A stretch of DNA of 64,000 nucleotides, taken from Vondammii sp040505895 (GTDB taxonomy: Bacteria; Pseudomonadota; Gammaproteobacteria; Chromatiales; Chromatiaceae). Position numbers and translations under genes: made by a program. Numbering within the stretch: the stretch's first letter is position 1; every line of letters starts with the position of its first letter. The DNA is taken from assembly GCA_040505895.1 (NCBI GenBank), contig JBEVXU010000006.1:62001-126000 (forward strand). The letters run 5' to 3'. Below are positions 49,969 to 57,970 of the stretch, piece by piece. Below the pieces are notes generated by a model, which saw only the letters and a program-made list of their open reading frames with translations, did not search any database and was not told the origin of the DNA.

Positions 49969-52653
49969 GTGACCGAAACCAACTACATCGTCGATATTCT
50001 CATTCTGCTGACAGCGGCCGTCATTGCGGTGCCACTGTTTCAGCGCATTGGACTCGGCGCGGTGCTGGGTTTCCTGGTAGCCGGTGCCGTGGTGGGGCCC
50101 TGGGGGCTGGGTTTCATCGCCGCCGTGGACGAGATACGACACCTCGCGGAGTTTGGCGTCGTCTTCCTGCTGTTTATCATCGGCATCGAGTTGAAGCCGT
50201 CCCGCCTGTGGGTCATGAGGCGCAGCGTGTTTGGTCTCGGCACCGCTCAGGTGCTCGCCACCGGTACGGTTATCACCCTCGTGGCCCTGGCGCTGGGGAT
50301 GCCGACGCGTCCCGCCCTGGTTGTGGGTTTCGGACTGGCCCTCTCATCGACCGCCTTCGGCCTGCAGATACTCGCCGAAAAGGGTGAACTCGGCACGGCC
50401 TACGGCCGTTCCGCCTTTGCCATCCTACTCCTCCAGGATCTGGCCATCGTACCCCTGATTGCGCTGCTGCCGCTGCTCGCGACGCAGGAGCTGACCATCA
50501 CCCAGGACGTGGAGCTGGCCGCACTGGAATCGGTGCTGATAATTGTCGGGGTCTTCGTCCTAGGTCGCATCCTCCTGCGACCCGTACTCCAACTCGTTGC
50601 CGGAAGCCGACGAAACCCCGAGATATTTACCGCCACCGGAATTCTGTTGGTGCTTGGTGCCGCATGGCTCACGGAGTGGGCCGGCCTGTCCATGGCCCTC
50701 GGAGCCTTCCTTGGCGGCCTGCTCTTGGCGGATTCCCGCTACCGTCATCAAATCATGGCCGATATCCAGCCCTTCCGTGGTTTGCTGCTCGGGCTGTTCT
50801 TCATAAGCGTGGGCATGTCCATCAATTTTGGTCTCCTCGGTCAACAGGGACTCCTGGTGGCTGGGCTGGTTGGTGGCCTGTTGCTGCCTAAGGCGACGTT
50901 CCTGTGGGTGTTGTGCCGGATTACGGGACGCTCTCATTCCGAATCCGTGCATGTGGCCCTGCTGCTCGCCCAGGCAGGAGAGTTTGGCTTTATCCTGTTC
51001 GGGCTGGCCAACATGCTCGGTGTGATGGACGGGGAACTCTACCAACTGTTGCTGCTCACCATCGCCCTGAGCATGGTGGCTACGCCCCTGTTGGTGAAGT
51101 TGAGCCCATTGCTTGGGCGGACTCTTGCGAGTACTCCTCCGGCTGCCACTCCCCCGAGCAAGCCTATCCCTGCTTCGCGCGACCATGTCATCGTCGCCGG
51201 CTTCGGTCGGTTCGGGAATTATCTGGCCCGCAATCTGGCCAAGGCAGGCGTTCCCTATCTGGTGCTGGAGGTCAATCCGGAACGGGTAGCCAGAGCCCGG
51301 ACCCTGAATTACCCGGTATTCTACGGGGATGCCAGTCGCATCGAGGTACTGCGCTCTGCAGGTGCGGCCAACGCCTCGATGGTGGTCTTTGCCATGGACC
51401 ATATGGAGAGCGTCGGACAGGCGGTGGTCACGGCACGCGAGGCATTTCCCGACCTGCCTGTGTATGCCCGTGCCTGGGATATCAAAATGGCCCAGAGGCT
51501 GCTCTCCCTGGGCGTCGCTTACGCGATTCCCGAGACCATGGCGACCGGCTTACAGCTCGCCCGGGACGTGTTGCGTGCATCAGGTGTCTCCGCGGAGGTT
51601 ACGGCGCGGCTCATCGACGAGGGCCACGGTGGGGAACGCCAAAAAATCACAAAGCCCCCAACGCCCGAAAAGCAGACGGGCTACAACGACATCCTGCTGG
51701 TCCTGACGCCGGGCGTCGACGAAACGGCCATCTTGGGCTATGCAGCTGTCCTGGCTGAAGATAACCGGGCAGCCCTGACGGTGGTAGAAGTGCTTACCGA
51801 GACCTCAAGCGAGGTCGATCAGGGTGTGTCTTCTCCGGATGAACTGGAAGAGCAGATGACGGAGAACCAGTGCAGGCGGCTCGAGGTACTGGTCGCCCAG
51901 TTGCACGCGGGCCTCGACGTTCAGACCAAAGTGCTCGTCGGCAGGCCCCATGAGGAAATTGCCCGGGAAGTCGTCTCCAATGGCAGGGACCTAGTGCTGA
52001 AGGCAGCGGAAGGTGGGCACGGGCTGAGAGAACGCCTTTTCGGTGACAACGACTCGCGTTTGTTGAAAACCTGCCCCTGCCCGGTTCTTCTTGTCCGGTC
52101 GATACTACCAAAACCCTACCGTCATCGTTGCATCTGTGCTGGCGTTTACCAGGACGAAAACCCAGGTGGTCATCGGGACGACAGGTACGCCATAAACCAC
52201 AAGATCCTGGAGCACGCGACTTGGCTGGCAGCCGCCCAGTTTGCCGAGTTGCACATTGTTCACGCCTGGGAAGCCTACGGCGAGCAGCACGTGCGAAGCG
52301 GACGTTCACATTTACAGTTTGACGCAGACGACTACGTTGAAAGAGAGCAAAAAAGAAACAAGAAAGCGCTGAATACGTGTCTTTCCGAATTGCGTGAGTC
52401 GGTGGCGAGCGATGTGCTGCCCGCGTTCAACCCGGTGTGTCACCTAGTAAAGGGGAGCCATCGGGATGAAATTGTCCGGCTCGCTGCCAGCATGGAAGCG
52501 GACATGGTCGTCGTAGGCGACCTGGTACACTCAGGAATCACCGGTTTGATCGTTGATAGCACCGCTACGGCCATCATCAAACATCTGGACTGCGCCGTGC
52601 TCGTCGTAAAGCCACCGGAGTTCGTCACCCCCGTCGTCGTAGAAGAACTGTAG
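49969..52653 (+). CDS. KefB-type cation:proton antiporter fused to TrkA-N and two Usp domains
   Basis: An 894-residue protein from a GTG start. Residues 1-380 form a CPA2 antiporter membrane domain with about twelve segments (GAVVGPWGLGF, GIELKPSRLW, FFISVGMSINFGLLG). A TrkA-N NAD-binding domain follows (about 405-525; DHVIVAGFGRFGNYLARNLAK). The last 330 residues look like two universal-stress-protein domains; the second ends VVVGDLVHSGITGLIVDSTATAIIKHLDCAVLVVKPP. Potassium- or sodium-proton exchange under nucleotide control is likely. The gene is GC-richer than the AT-rich CNNM gene 136 bases upstream, again pointing to a mosaic origin. Confidence 0.88.
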   Translation: MTETNYIVDILILLTAAVIAVPLFQRIGLGAVLGFLVAGAVVGPWGLGFIAAVDEIRHLAEFGVVFLLFIIGIELKPSRLWVMRRSVFGLGTAQVLATGTVITLVALALGMPTRPALVVGFGLALSSTAFGLQILAEKGELGTAYGRSAFAILLLQDLAIVPLIALLPLLATQELTITQDVELAALESVLIIVGVFVLGRILLRPVLQLVAGSRRNPEIFTATGILLVLGAAWLTEWAGLSMALGAFLGGLLLADSRYRHQIMADIQPFRGLLLGLFFISVGMSINFGLLGQQGLLVAGLVGGLLLPKATFLWVLCRITGRSHSESVHVALLLAQAGEFGFILFGLANMLGVMDGELYQLLLLTIALSMVATPLLVKLSPLLGRTLASTPPAATPPSKPIPASRDHVIVAGFGRFGNYLARNLAKAGVPYLVLEVNPERVARARTLNYPVFYGDASRIEVLRSAGAANASMVVFAMDHMESVGQAVVTAREAFPDLPVYARAWDIKMAQRLLSLGVAYAIPETMATGLQLARDVLRASGVSAEVTARLIDEGHGGERQKITKPPTPEKQTGYNDILLVLTPGVDETAILGYAAVLAEDNRAALTVVEVLTETSSEVDQGVSSPDELEEQMTENQCRRLEVLVAQLHAGLDVQTKVLVGRPHEEIAREVVSNGRDLVLKAAEGGHGLRERLFGDNDSRLLKTCPCPVLLVRSILPKPYRHRCICAGVYQDENPGGHRDDRYAINHKILEHATWLAAAQFAELHIVHAWEAYGEQHVRSGRSHLQFDADDYVEREQKRNKKALNTCLSELRESVASDVLPAFNPVCHLVKGSHRDEIVRLAASMEADMVVVGDLVHSGITGLIVDSTATAIIKHLDCAVLVVKPPEFVTPVVVEEL

Positions 52654-52692
52654 CCATCACTACTCGGAGACTGCTACTCGGCGTAGACCGGT

Positions 52693-53214
52693 ATGTTCTG
52701 GGAGGGGCGTTTCAAGAGCCAGGCCCTGCTGGATGAGGCGGCGGTACTCACCTGTATGGCCTATGTGTATCTCAATCCGGTACGGGCAAAAATCGCGGAT
52801 ACTCCGGAAACGAGTGACTACACATCAATCCGGCAGCGTAACCGGGAGATAGTGGACAAAACCCCTTCAAGAGAGAATGCCCCCACCCTGATGCCCCTGC
52901 TGAGCCAGGGGGTGGACCACCACCCCAACGCCAACGCCATCGCCTTCACCACCCTGAACTATCTGGAGCTGGTCGATTGGGCGGGCCGGATCATCCGCGA
53001 GTATAAGCGTGGTGCCATCCCGCCAGATACCCCTCCCATCCTGGAGCGGATGGGGCTGGAGGCCGACGCTTTTGTAAAGCGGATGCGTGGCCACAAGGGA
53101 AGACCCCACCCCCTGATGCTGGGACCCATCGAGAAGATCAGAGAGGCCGCCCGGCAGCTCGGCCAGCGTTTTATCAAGGGGATGAGTGAGTCACAAATGC
53201 TCTACATCTCATAA
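52693..53214 (+). pseudogene. C-terminal part of a RAYT-like Y1 transposase
   Basis: The frame reads FWEGRFKSQALLDEAAVLTCMAYVYLNPVRAKIADTPETSDYTS, which is the conserved segment after the HUH site in the longer IS200-like/RAYT transposases. It then continues about 130 residues as in the large variants of this group. The N-terminal catalytic third, with the HUH motif, is missing: 40 bases upstream lies the end of the antiporter gene. The piece is otherwise open and could be a recent truncation. It is 4.7 kb from, and on the opposite strand to, the N-terminal relic at 47812-48012. Confidence 0.82.
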
Positions 53215-53338
53215 GCCACTCTCCTTCCCAATCTCATTCAGCAGAAACCGTCCACCTTTCCCTTGCTATCCCTCTGGCAAGTACCAGTTTGTCTCTGATT
53301 CAGAAAAATCCACATCGTTCATGTTATTCATCACATGA

Positions 53339-53386
53339 TTTTGCCTTTTGCCTTTTGCCTTTTGCCTTTTGCCTTTTGCCTTTTGC
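53339..53386. repeat. Heptamer tandem repeat (TTTTGCC)
   Basis: Six exact copies of TTTTGCC (53339-53380) plus a partial seventh. The 425-base gap from 53215 to 53640 holds this repeat, a short tRNA-end copy and the tRNA terminator, and no gene that can be supported. Confidence 0.9.
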
Positions 53387-53479
53387 ACCGAATTATGGCG
53401 CAGATTCCCCACTGTTCAAATATCGAATGGCATGTGTGATTTTTTGGGTGATTTCCAAGTGGTGGGTGCTTGTTTTTGT

Positions 53480-53495
53480 CGCGCCCGACAGGATT
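53480..53495 (-). repeat. 16-bp copy of the tRNA-Arg 3' end
   Basis: CGCGCCCGACAGGATT is identical to 53644-53659, the acceptor end and part of the T-arm of the intact tRNA-Arg, in the same orientation 164 bases away. It resembles an old attachment-site half. Confidence 0.65.
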
Positions 53496-53608
53496 GATTC
53501 AGCACTTCCCTGTGCCTCACCCCTGCGGGGCAGCTTGCAGCTGTCAAAATGACATCCTGTCATTTTTATCGAACCTGACAGGTTCTCACCCGGTCGAGCT
53601 TGCCACAC

Positions 53609-53633
53609 AAAAAAACCCGCCAGTGGCGGGTTT
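53609..53633 (-). terminator. Terminator of tRNA-Arg
   Basis: On the minus strand AAACCCGCC, a three-base loop and GGCGGGTTT end in seven T residues, starting eight bases after the tRNA CCA end. Confidence 0.85.
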
Positions 53634-53640
53634 AGTTGTA

Positions 53641-53717
53641 TGGCGCGCCCGACAGGATTCGAACCTGTGACCCCCGCCTTCGGAGGGCGGTACTCTATCC
53701 AGCTGAGCTACGGGCGC
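53641..53717 (-). tRNA. tRNA-Arg (anticodon CCG)
   Basis: The 77-base minus-strand gene runs from GCGCCCGTAGCTCAGC to the encoded CCA. The seven-pair acceptor stem (GCGCCCG with CGGGCGC), D-arm with GCTCAGCTGGATAGAG, anticodon stem CCGCC/GGCGG with loop CTCCGAA, and T-arm with GGTTCGAATCC are all complete. The anticodon CCG reads the Arg codon CGG. Its 3' end faces the mosaic region to the left, the usual side for tRNA-targeting integration. Confidence 0.96.
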
Positions 53718-53943
53718 TTGAACTTTTCTCCACAATGGACGGTTGTGGAAGGCGCCATAGAATAGCGACAGTTCAGTTGATAGTCTATGACTGTTTCATG
53801 ATTTTTCTATAGAAATCTCGTGTTGCTGTAGAAAAAGTACCCTGTGGTGTATTACCATACGCTGATAAACTATTTCGTTCTGTGGTGGCTGGCGGCTATT
53901 TTGTCTCTGCACAGATGGTCTTTAGCAATGAGGGGTTGTAACA

Positions 53944-54468
53944 GTGGAAAATAAAGGTGCTGTAAGTTTTGGCTCGACTGTTGTGGGTGTTGGTTTGATC
54001 CTGGTGGTCAACTTTCTGATCTATTCTCTGACTGCCGCACAGTTCCAGAAAGGAGGTGCGGCTGTTGCCGGCGGCGCCGCCAACGCTTCTGTGAATGAAC
54101 GTATCAAGCCAGTGGGCGAGGTTGTGATCACCGGCTCCGGGGCGGCCAAGGTTGCCGCTGCTGCTCCGGCCCCTGCTGCGGCTCCAGCATCTTCTCCTGT
54201 GGCGGCACCTGCGGGTGGTGGTGATCCTCAGGCCGTGGCCCAGGCCAAGGGTTGCATGGCGTGCCATCAGGTTGCAGTCAAGGTACTTGGTCCCGCCTAT
54301 AAAGATGTAGCGGCTAAGTACAAGGGTGATGCTGCTGCATTCGAGATGCTGGTGGCGAAGGTTAAGAACGGTGGCAGCGGTACCTGGGGCCAGATTCCCA
54401 TGCCTCCTAACGGTCATGTTCCAGAGGCGGACATCCGCAACGTGGTGGAGTGGGTGCTCTCCCTCTAA
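53944..54468 (+). CDS. Membrane-anchored cytochrome c5-family protein
   Basis: A 174-residue protein from a GTG with GAGGGG before it. An uncleaved anchor helix (STVVGVGLILVVNFLIYSLTA, about 10-30) is followed by an Ala/Pro-rich linker (about 65-95) and one haem domain with CMACHQ near residue 104. The Met ligand is in QIPMPPN. This is the cytochrome c5 type, an electron carrier for respiratory complexes at the periplasmic side. It is monocistronic with its own terminator. Confidence 0.9.
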   Translation: MENKGAVSFGSTVVGVGLILVVNFLIYSLTAAQFQKGGAAVAGGAANASVNERIKPVGEVVITGSGAAKVAAAAPAPAAAPASSPVAAPAGGGDPQAVAQAKGCMACHQVAVKVLGPAYKDVAAKYKGDAAAFEMLVAKVKNGGSGTWGQIPMPPNGHVPEADIRNVVEWVLSL

Positions 54469-54491
54469 GTTCGCTTTAGTAGCTTTAATCC

Positions 54492-54519
54492 AAAAAGACC
54501 GCCAATCGGCGGTTTTTTT
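54492..54519. terminator. Bidirectional terminator between cytochrome c5 and rep
   Basis: A-run, GACCGCC, four-base loop, GGCGG and seven Ts: a stem with A and T tracts on both sides. It can end the cytochrome c5 transcript from the left and the rep transcript from the right. Confidence 0.85.
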
Positions 54520-54567
54520 GCGTGTGAACTACACAATAGTCCGTCACTTTCTGCCAACTGCCAAATC

Positions 54568-56574
54568 TCATCCGCCCAACAGTGCCTTCATACTCGCCAG
54601 GTGGGTATTGCCCCGCTCCTGTTTCTCTTCCTTCGACAGCTCACTGTTTTTGCCTTCCCAGTTGAGATCCTCCTCCGGCAGTTCCTCAAGGAACCGGCTC
54701 GGCTCGCAGGAGATGATTTCACCGAATTTTTTGCGTTTTTCGGCGTAGCTGAGGGTAAGTGTACGCTGTGCGCGGGTGATGCCGACGTAGGCGAGACGTC
54801 GCTCCTCTTCGATATTATCCTCTTCGATGCTACTTTTGTGAGGCAGCAACTCCTCCTCCATGCCGACAAGGAAAACGTGGGGAAACTCCAGCCCCTTAGA
54901 GGCGTGGAGGGTCATCAGGCTGACTCTGTCTTCGCTCTCATCCTCACTCTGTCGATCGAGTACATCCTGCAGAGTGAGGTGACTGACTATCTCCGCCAGA
55001 CTCTCTCCCACACGATCGCCCTTGTACAGATTGTCGAGCCACTCGACCAATTCCAATACGTTGCCCCAACGCCTCTCCGCCACCTTGTCGCTGGAAGCTT
55101 TGTCGTAGATCCAGCCTTCATAGTTAATATCGTTGAGCAGGCTGCGCACGGTATTGACCGGGTGATCGGACTCGGCGCTACGTTGATACTCCCTAACCCA
55201 TTGGGCAAAGGTACGGACACGCTCCAGGGGACGCTTCTCAAGGGTCTGCTCCAGACCCAGCTCTTCGCAGGCTGCCAGCAGACCAAGCCCGCGTGAGGTG
55301 GCGTAGTTGCCTAGCTTCTCCAGGGTGGTGGAACCGATCTCTCGTCTGGGCGTGTTGACGATGCGCAGGAAAGCGGCGTCATCATCGGGGTTGGCCAGCA
55401 GGCGCAGGTAGGCCATCACATCCTTGATTTCGTTGCGGCTGAAAAATGAGGTGCCGCCGCTGAGAAAGTAGGGAATATCGTTTTGTCGCAGGGCGGTCTC
55501 AAACAGCCGTGCCTGGTGGTTACCTCGGTAGAGAATGGCATAGTCGCCATAGGCGCTCTTTTTTATCAGCCGGTGGTGGATGATCTCGGAGACCACCCTC
55601 TCCACCTCATGAACTTCATTTTTACAGCTCATCACGCGTAGCGGCTCCCCCGGCCCCAACTCGCTCCAGAGGCGCTTTTCGAATACATGGAGATTGTTGG
55701 CAATCAGCCGGTTGGCCGCCTTGAGGATACGCCCGGAGGAGCGATAGTTCTGCTCCAGCTTCACCACTTTGAGTCGTGGAAAGTCCTCTTTCAGGCGGAT
55801 CAGATTTTCCGGCCGGGCACCGCGCCAGGCGTAGATCGACTGGTCGTCATCGCCCACCACCGTCAATGCCTGTCGTACCCCTACCAGCTGTTTGACCAAC
55901 TGGTACTGGCAGAGGTTGGTGTCCTGGTACTCATCCACCAGCAGATGACGGATGCGGTCCTGCCAGCGGTCTAGTACTTCCGGTTCCTCATCGAACAGCT
56001 GCACCGGCAACAGGATCAGGTCATCGAAATCGACGGCGTTGTAGGCTTTGAGTGAGCGTTGGTACTGGGCGTAGAGCATGGCCGTGCGTATTCCCAGGTC
56101 ATCTTCCGCCCCGGCCATCGCCTGCTCTGGTGAGAGCATCTCGTTTTTCCAGCCGGAGATGCGCCACTGGTAGCTGTTGGCCACCTCATCATCCCCTTTA
56201 CCCTTGCGTAGTAGTTCCTTTAGCAACCCTTCACTGTCTTGAGAGTCAAAGATGGTGAAACCGGACTTGTATCCCAGTAACCGGTGCTCGCGTCTGAGAA
56301 TATTGAGGCCGAGAGTGTGGAAGGTGGAGATGCTCAGACCCTTGGCGTTTTTTCCCTGAAGCAGTTCACCAACCCGCGCTTTCATCTCCCTGGCCGCCTT
56401 GTTGGTAAAGGTCACTGCAGTGATATGGCGGGGGTCAAAACCGACCTTCTCCACAAGATAGGTTATCTTGCGGGTGATAACCCGCGTCTTGCCGGAACCG
56501 GCGCCCGCCAGTACCAGCAGGGGACCGTCGATGTGACATGCCGCCTCTCGTTGGCTGGGGTTCAGGTCTTGCAT
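54568..56574 (-). CDS. rep: ATP-dependent DNA helicase Rep
   Basis: A 668-residue UvrD/Rep superfamily 1A helicase. Seen in order are: the Q-motif LNPSQREAA, Walker A AGAGSGKTRVITRKI, motif Ia AVTFTNKAAREMK, motif II LLVDEYQDTN, motif III VVGDDDQSIYAWRGA, motif IV QNYRSS, motif V VSLMTLHASKGLEFPHVFLVG and motif VI RRLAYVGITRAQ. The length and the C-terminus (LNWEGKN... and NTHLASMKALL) are those of Rep rather than UvrD. It clears proteins from DNA ahead of replication forks. Confidence 0.95.
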   Translation of the reverse strand: MQDLNPSQREAACHIDGPLLVLAGAGSGKTRVITRKITYLVEKVGFDPRHITAVTFTNKAAREMKARVGELLQGKNAKGLSISTFHTLGLNILRREHRLLGYKSGFTIFDSQDSEGLLKELLRKGKGDDEVANSYQWRISGWKNEMLSPEQAMAGAEDDLGIRTAMLYAQYQRSLKAYNAVDFDDLILLPVQLFDEEPEVLDRWQDRIRHLLVDEYQDTNLCQYQLVKQLVGVRQALTVVGDDDQSIYAWRGARPENLIRLKEDFPRLKVVKLEQNYRSSGRILKAANRLIANNLHVFEKRLWSELGPGEPLRVMSCKNEVHEVERVVSEIIHHRLIKKSAYGDYAILYRGNHQARLFETALRQNDIPYFLSGGTSFFSRNEIKDVMAYLRLLANPDDDAAFLRIVNTPRREIGSTTLEKLGNYATSRGLGLLAACEELGLEQTLEKRPLERVRTFAQWVREYQRSAESDHPVNTVRSLLNDINYEGWIYDKASSDKVAERRWGNVLELVEWLDNLYKGDRVGESLAEIVSHLTLQDVLDRQSEDESEDRVSLMTLHASKGLEFPHVFLVGMEEELLPHKSSIEEDNIEEERRLAYVGITRAQRTLTLSYAEKRKKFGEIISCEPSRFLEELPEEDLNWEGKNSELSKEEKQERGNTHLASMKALLGG

Positions 56575-56799
56575 ATCAGGGGCGGCATAAAACTTTCATC
56601 TGCTGTGAGGTTCATGGGTAAGAGAGTGGGCCGCTATTATGCAGAAAAGGGGCGGCTTGAACCAGAACTTGAACGGTGTGAAGGATTTCATGCAGGAACT
56701 ATAATAATATCTATCAATAATCCGGCGGTGTTGCCGACAAATACAGTAAGAGACAGTGATGTTGGATGAGGTCACTGATTGAGCAAAGGAACTAAAATA

Positions 56800-57126
56800 A
56801 TGAAAAAGTCGTTACTTACTCTGGGGTTGTCATTGGTCTTGCCTCTGGCGTTCGCTCAGAACGCTCCCGTGCCGGAGCCACCGGATATTCCACCACAGGT
56901 TGAGAGTGGTGAAGTGCTGGAACCGGATGTGAATATTGTTGAAGACAGTAGAGGCAGAGTAGAGCGCTATAGTGTCAATGGCCGGGTCTTTATGGAGAAG
57001 ATCACTCCGGCGGCAGGTCCTCCCTACTATCTGCTCGACAGCAATGGTGACGGGGTGATGGATGTCCGGGAGGAGGATCACCCGACCCACAGCGCCATTC
57101 CTCAGTGGGTGCTCTTCAGCTGGTAA
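56800..57126 (+). CDS. Exported DUF2782 protein
   Basis: Starting at the ATG at 56800 (MKKSLLTLGLSLVLPLAFAQ) gives a normal signal peptide; the seven residues before it are not needed. The 108-residue product is acidic and ends PPYYLLDSNGDGVMDVRE...QWVLFSW, the DUF2782 signature. The family is small, periplasmic and of unknown role, often next to polA-like or DNA metabolism genes. Here it is divergent from rep. Confidence 0.85.
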   Translation: MKKSLLTLGLSLVLPLAFAQNAPVPEPPDIPPQVESGEVLEPDVNIVEDSRGRVERYSVNGRVFMEKITPAAGPPYYLLDSNGDGVMDVREEDHPTHSAIPQWVLFSW

Positions 57127-57150
57127 CCTCATTCCGGGTTTACCGGACGG

Positions 57151-57168
57151 CTGTCATCAAACGGTAAC
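57151..57168 (+). promoter_or_regulatory. Pho box upstream of phoB
   Basis: CTGTCAT, CAAA and CGGTAAC give an 18-base tandem match to the PhoB consensus (CTGTCAT, four bases, CTGTCAC), with two differences in the second half. It lies about 100 bases before the phoB start, so phoBR is probably autoregulated. Confidence 0.65.
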
Positions 57169-57271
57169 AGTCTCTCAGGTGTAATACTCTCTGTTGGAGC
57201 CCCTGAACAGCGCAATTCGTCTAGACTTAGCTCAGAGGCTCTCCCGTCGGTAAGAGGTGACTACACAGACC

Positions 57272-57970
57272 ATGTCAGCAACCATCCTGATCGTTGAAGA
57301 TGAGCCCGCCATCCGGGATATGGTCAGTTTTGCACTTAAGCAGGGTGGCTATGAGACTGTCGGCGTGGAAGATGAGGCAGGTATCAGAGAGTACCTGATG
57401 CGCAAGGTGCCTGATCTGATCCTGATGGACTGGATGCTCCCTGGAAAAAGTGGCATAGAGCTGACCCGTGAGCTGAAACAGGACAAATTGACCCGTGATA
57501 TCCCCGTGATCATGCTTACTGCCAGGGGCGAGGAGGATGACAAGGTAAGGGGGCTGGAGTGCGGTGCCGAGGACTATGTCACCAAACCGTTCTCCCCACG
57601 CGAACTGATGGCACGTATCAAGGCGATTCTGCGGCGGGTGGCGCCCCATGCCACCGAAGAGGTCGTGGAGGCGGGTGGGGTGGTGCTTGATCCCTCTACC
57701 TATAGGGTGACCGTCGATAGCAAAGAGGTGGAGCTTGGGCCAACCGAGTTTAAACTGCTGCACTTCTTTATGGCGCACCGTGACAAGGTCTACAGCCGCG
57801 CCAGGCTGCTGGATATGGTTTGGGGTACCAATGTCTATATAGAGGAGCGGACTGTGGATGTTCATATCCGACGCCTGCGTAAGGTTCTGGAGCCATTCGG
57901 CGTAGATCGTCTGGTGCAAACGGTGCGGGGTGCCGGCTACCGTTTTTCTGAGCAGGACGACGGCAGGTGA
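57272..57970 (+). CDS. phoB: Phosphate regulon response regulator PhoB
   Basis: The ATG at 57272 (MSATILIVEDEPAI) is preferred to the GTG at 57257; a GAGGTG site precedes it. The 232-residue regulator has the acidic pair EDE near residue 9, phosphoacceptor Asp in LILMDWMLPGKSG, KPFSPRELMARI, and a winged-helix domain with the PhoB pattern LGPTEFKLLHFFMAHRDKVYSRARLLD and VDVHIRRLRK. The overlap with phoR and position before pstSCA support the name over other OmpR-family members. It activates phosphate-starvation genes. Confidence 0.95.
   Translation: MSATILIVEDEPAIRDMVSFALKQGGYETVGVEDEAGIREYLMRKVPDLILMDWMLPGKSGIELTRELKQDKLTRDIPVIMLTARGEEDDKVRGLECGAEDYVTKPFSPRELMARIKAILRRVAPHATEEVVEAGGVVLDPSTYRVTVDSKEVELGPTEFKLLHFFMAHRDKVYSRARLLDMVWGTNVYIEERTVDVHIRRLRKVLEPFGVDRLVQTVRGAGYRFSEQDDGR

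Noticed and set aside
53289..53552. 87-codon plus-strand frame
   Set aside because: Its sequence is largely the TTTTGCC repeat and the tRNA-end copy, with no coding features.
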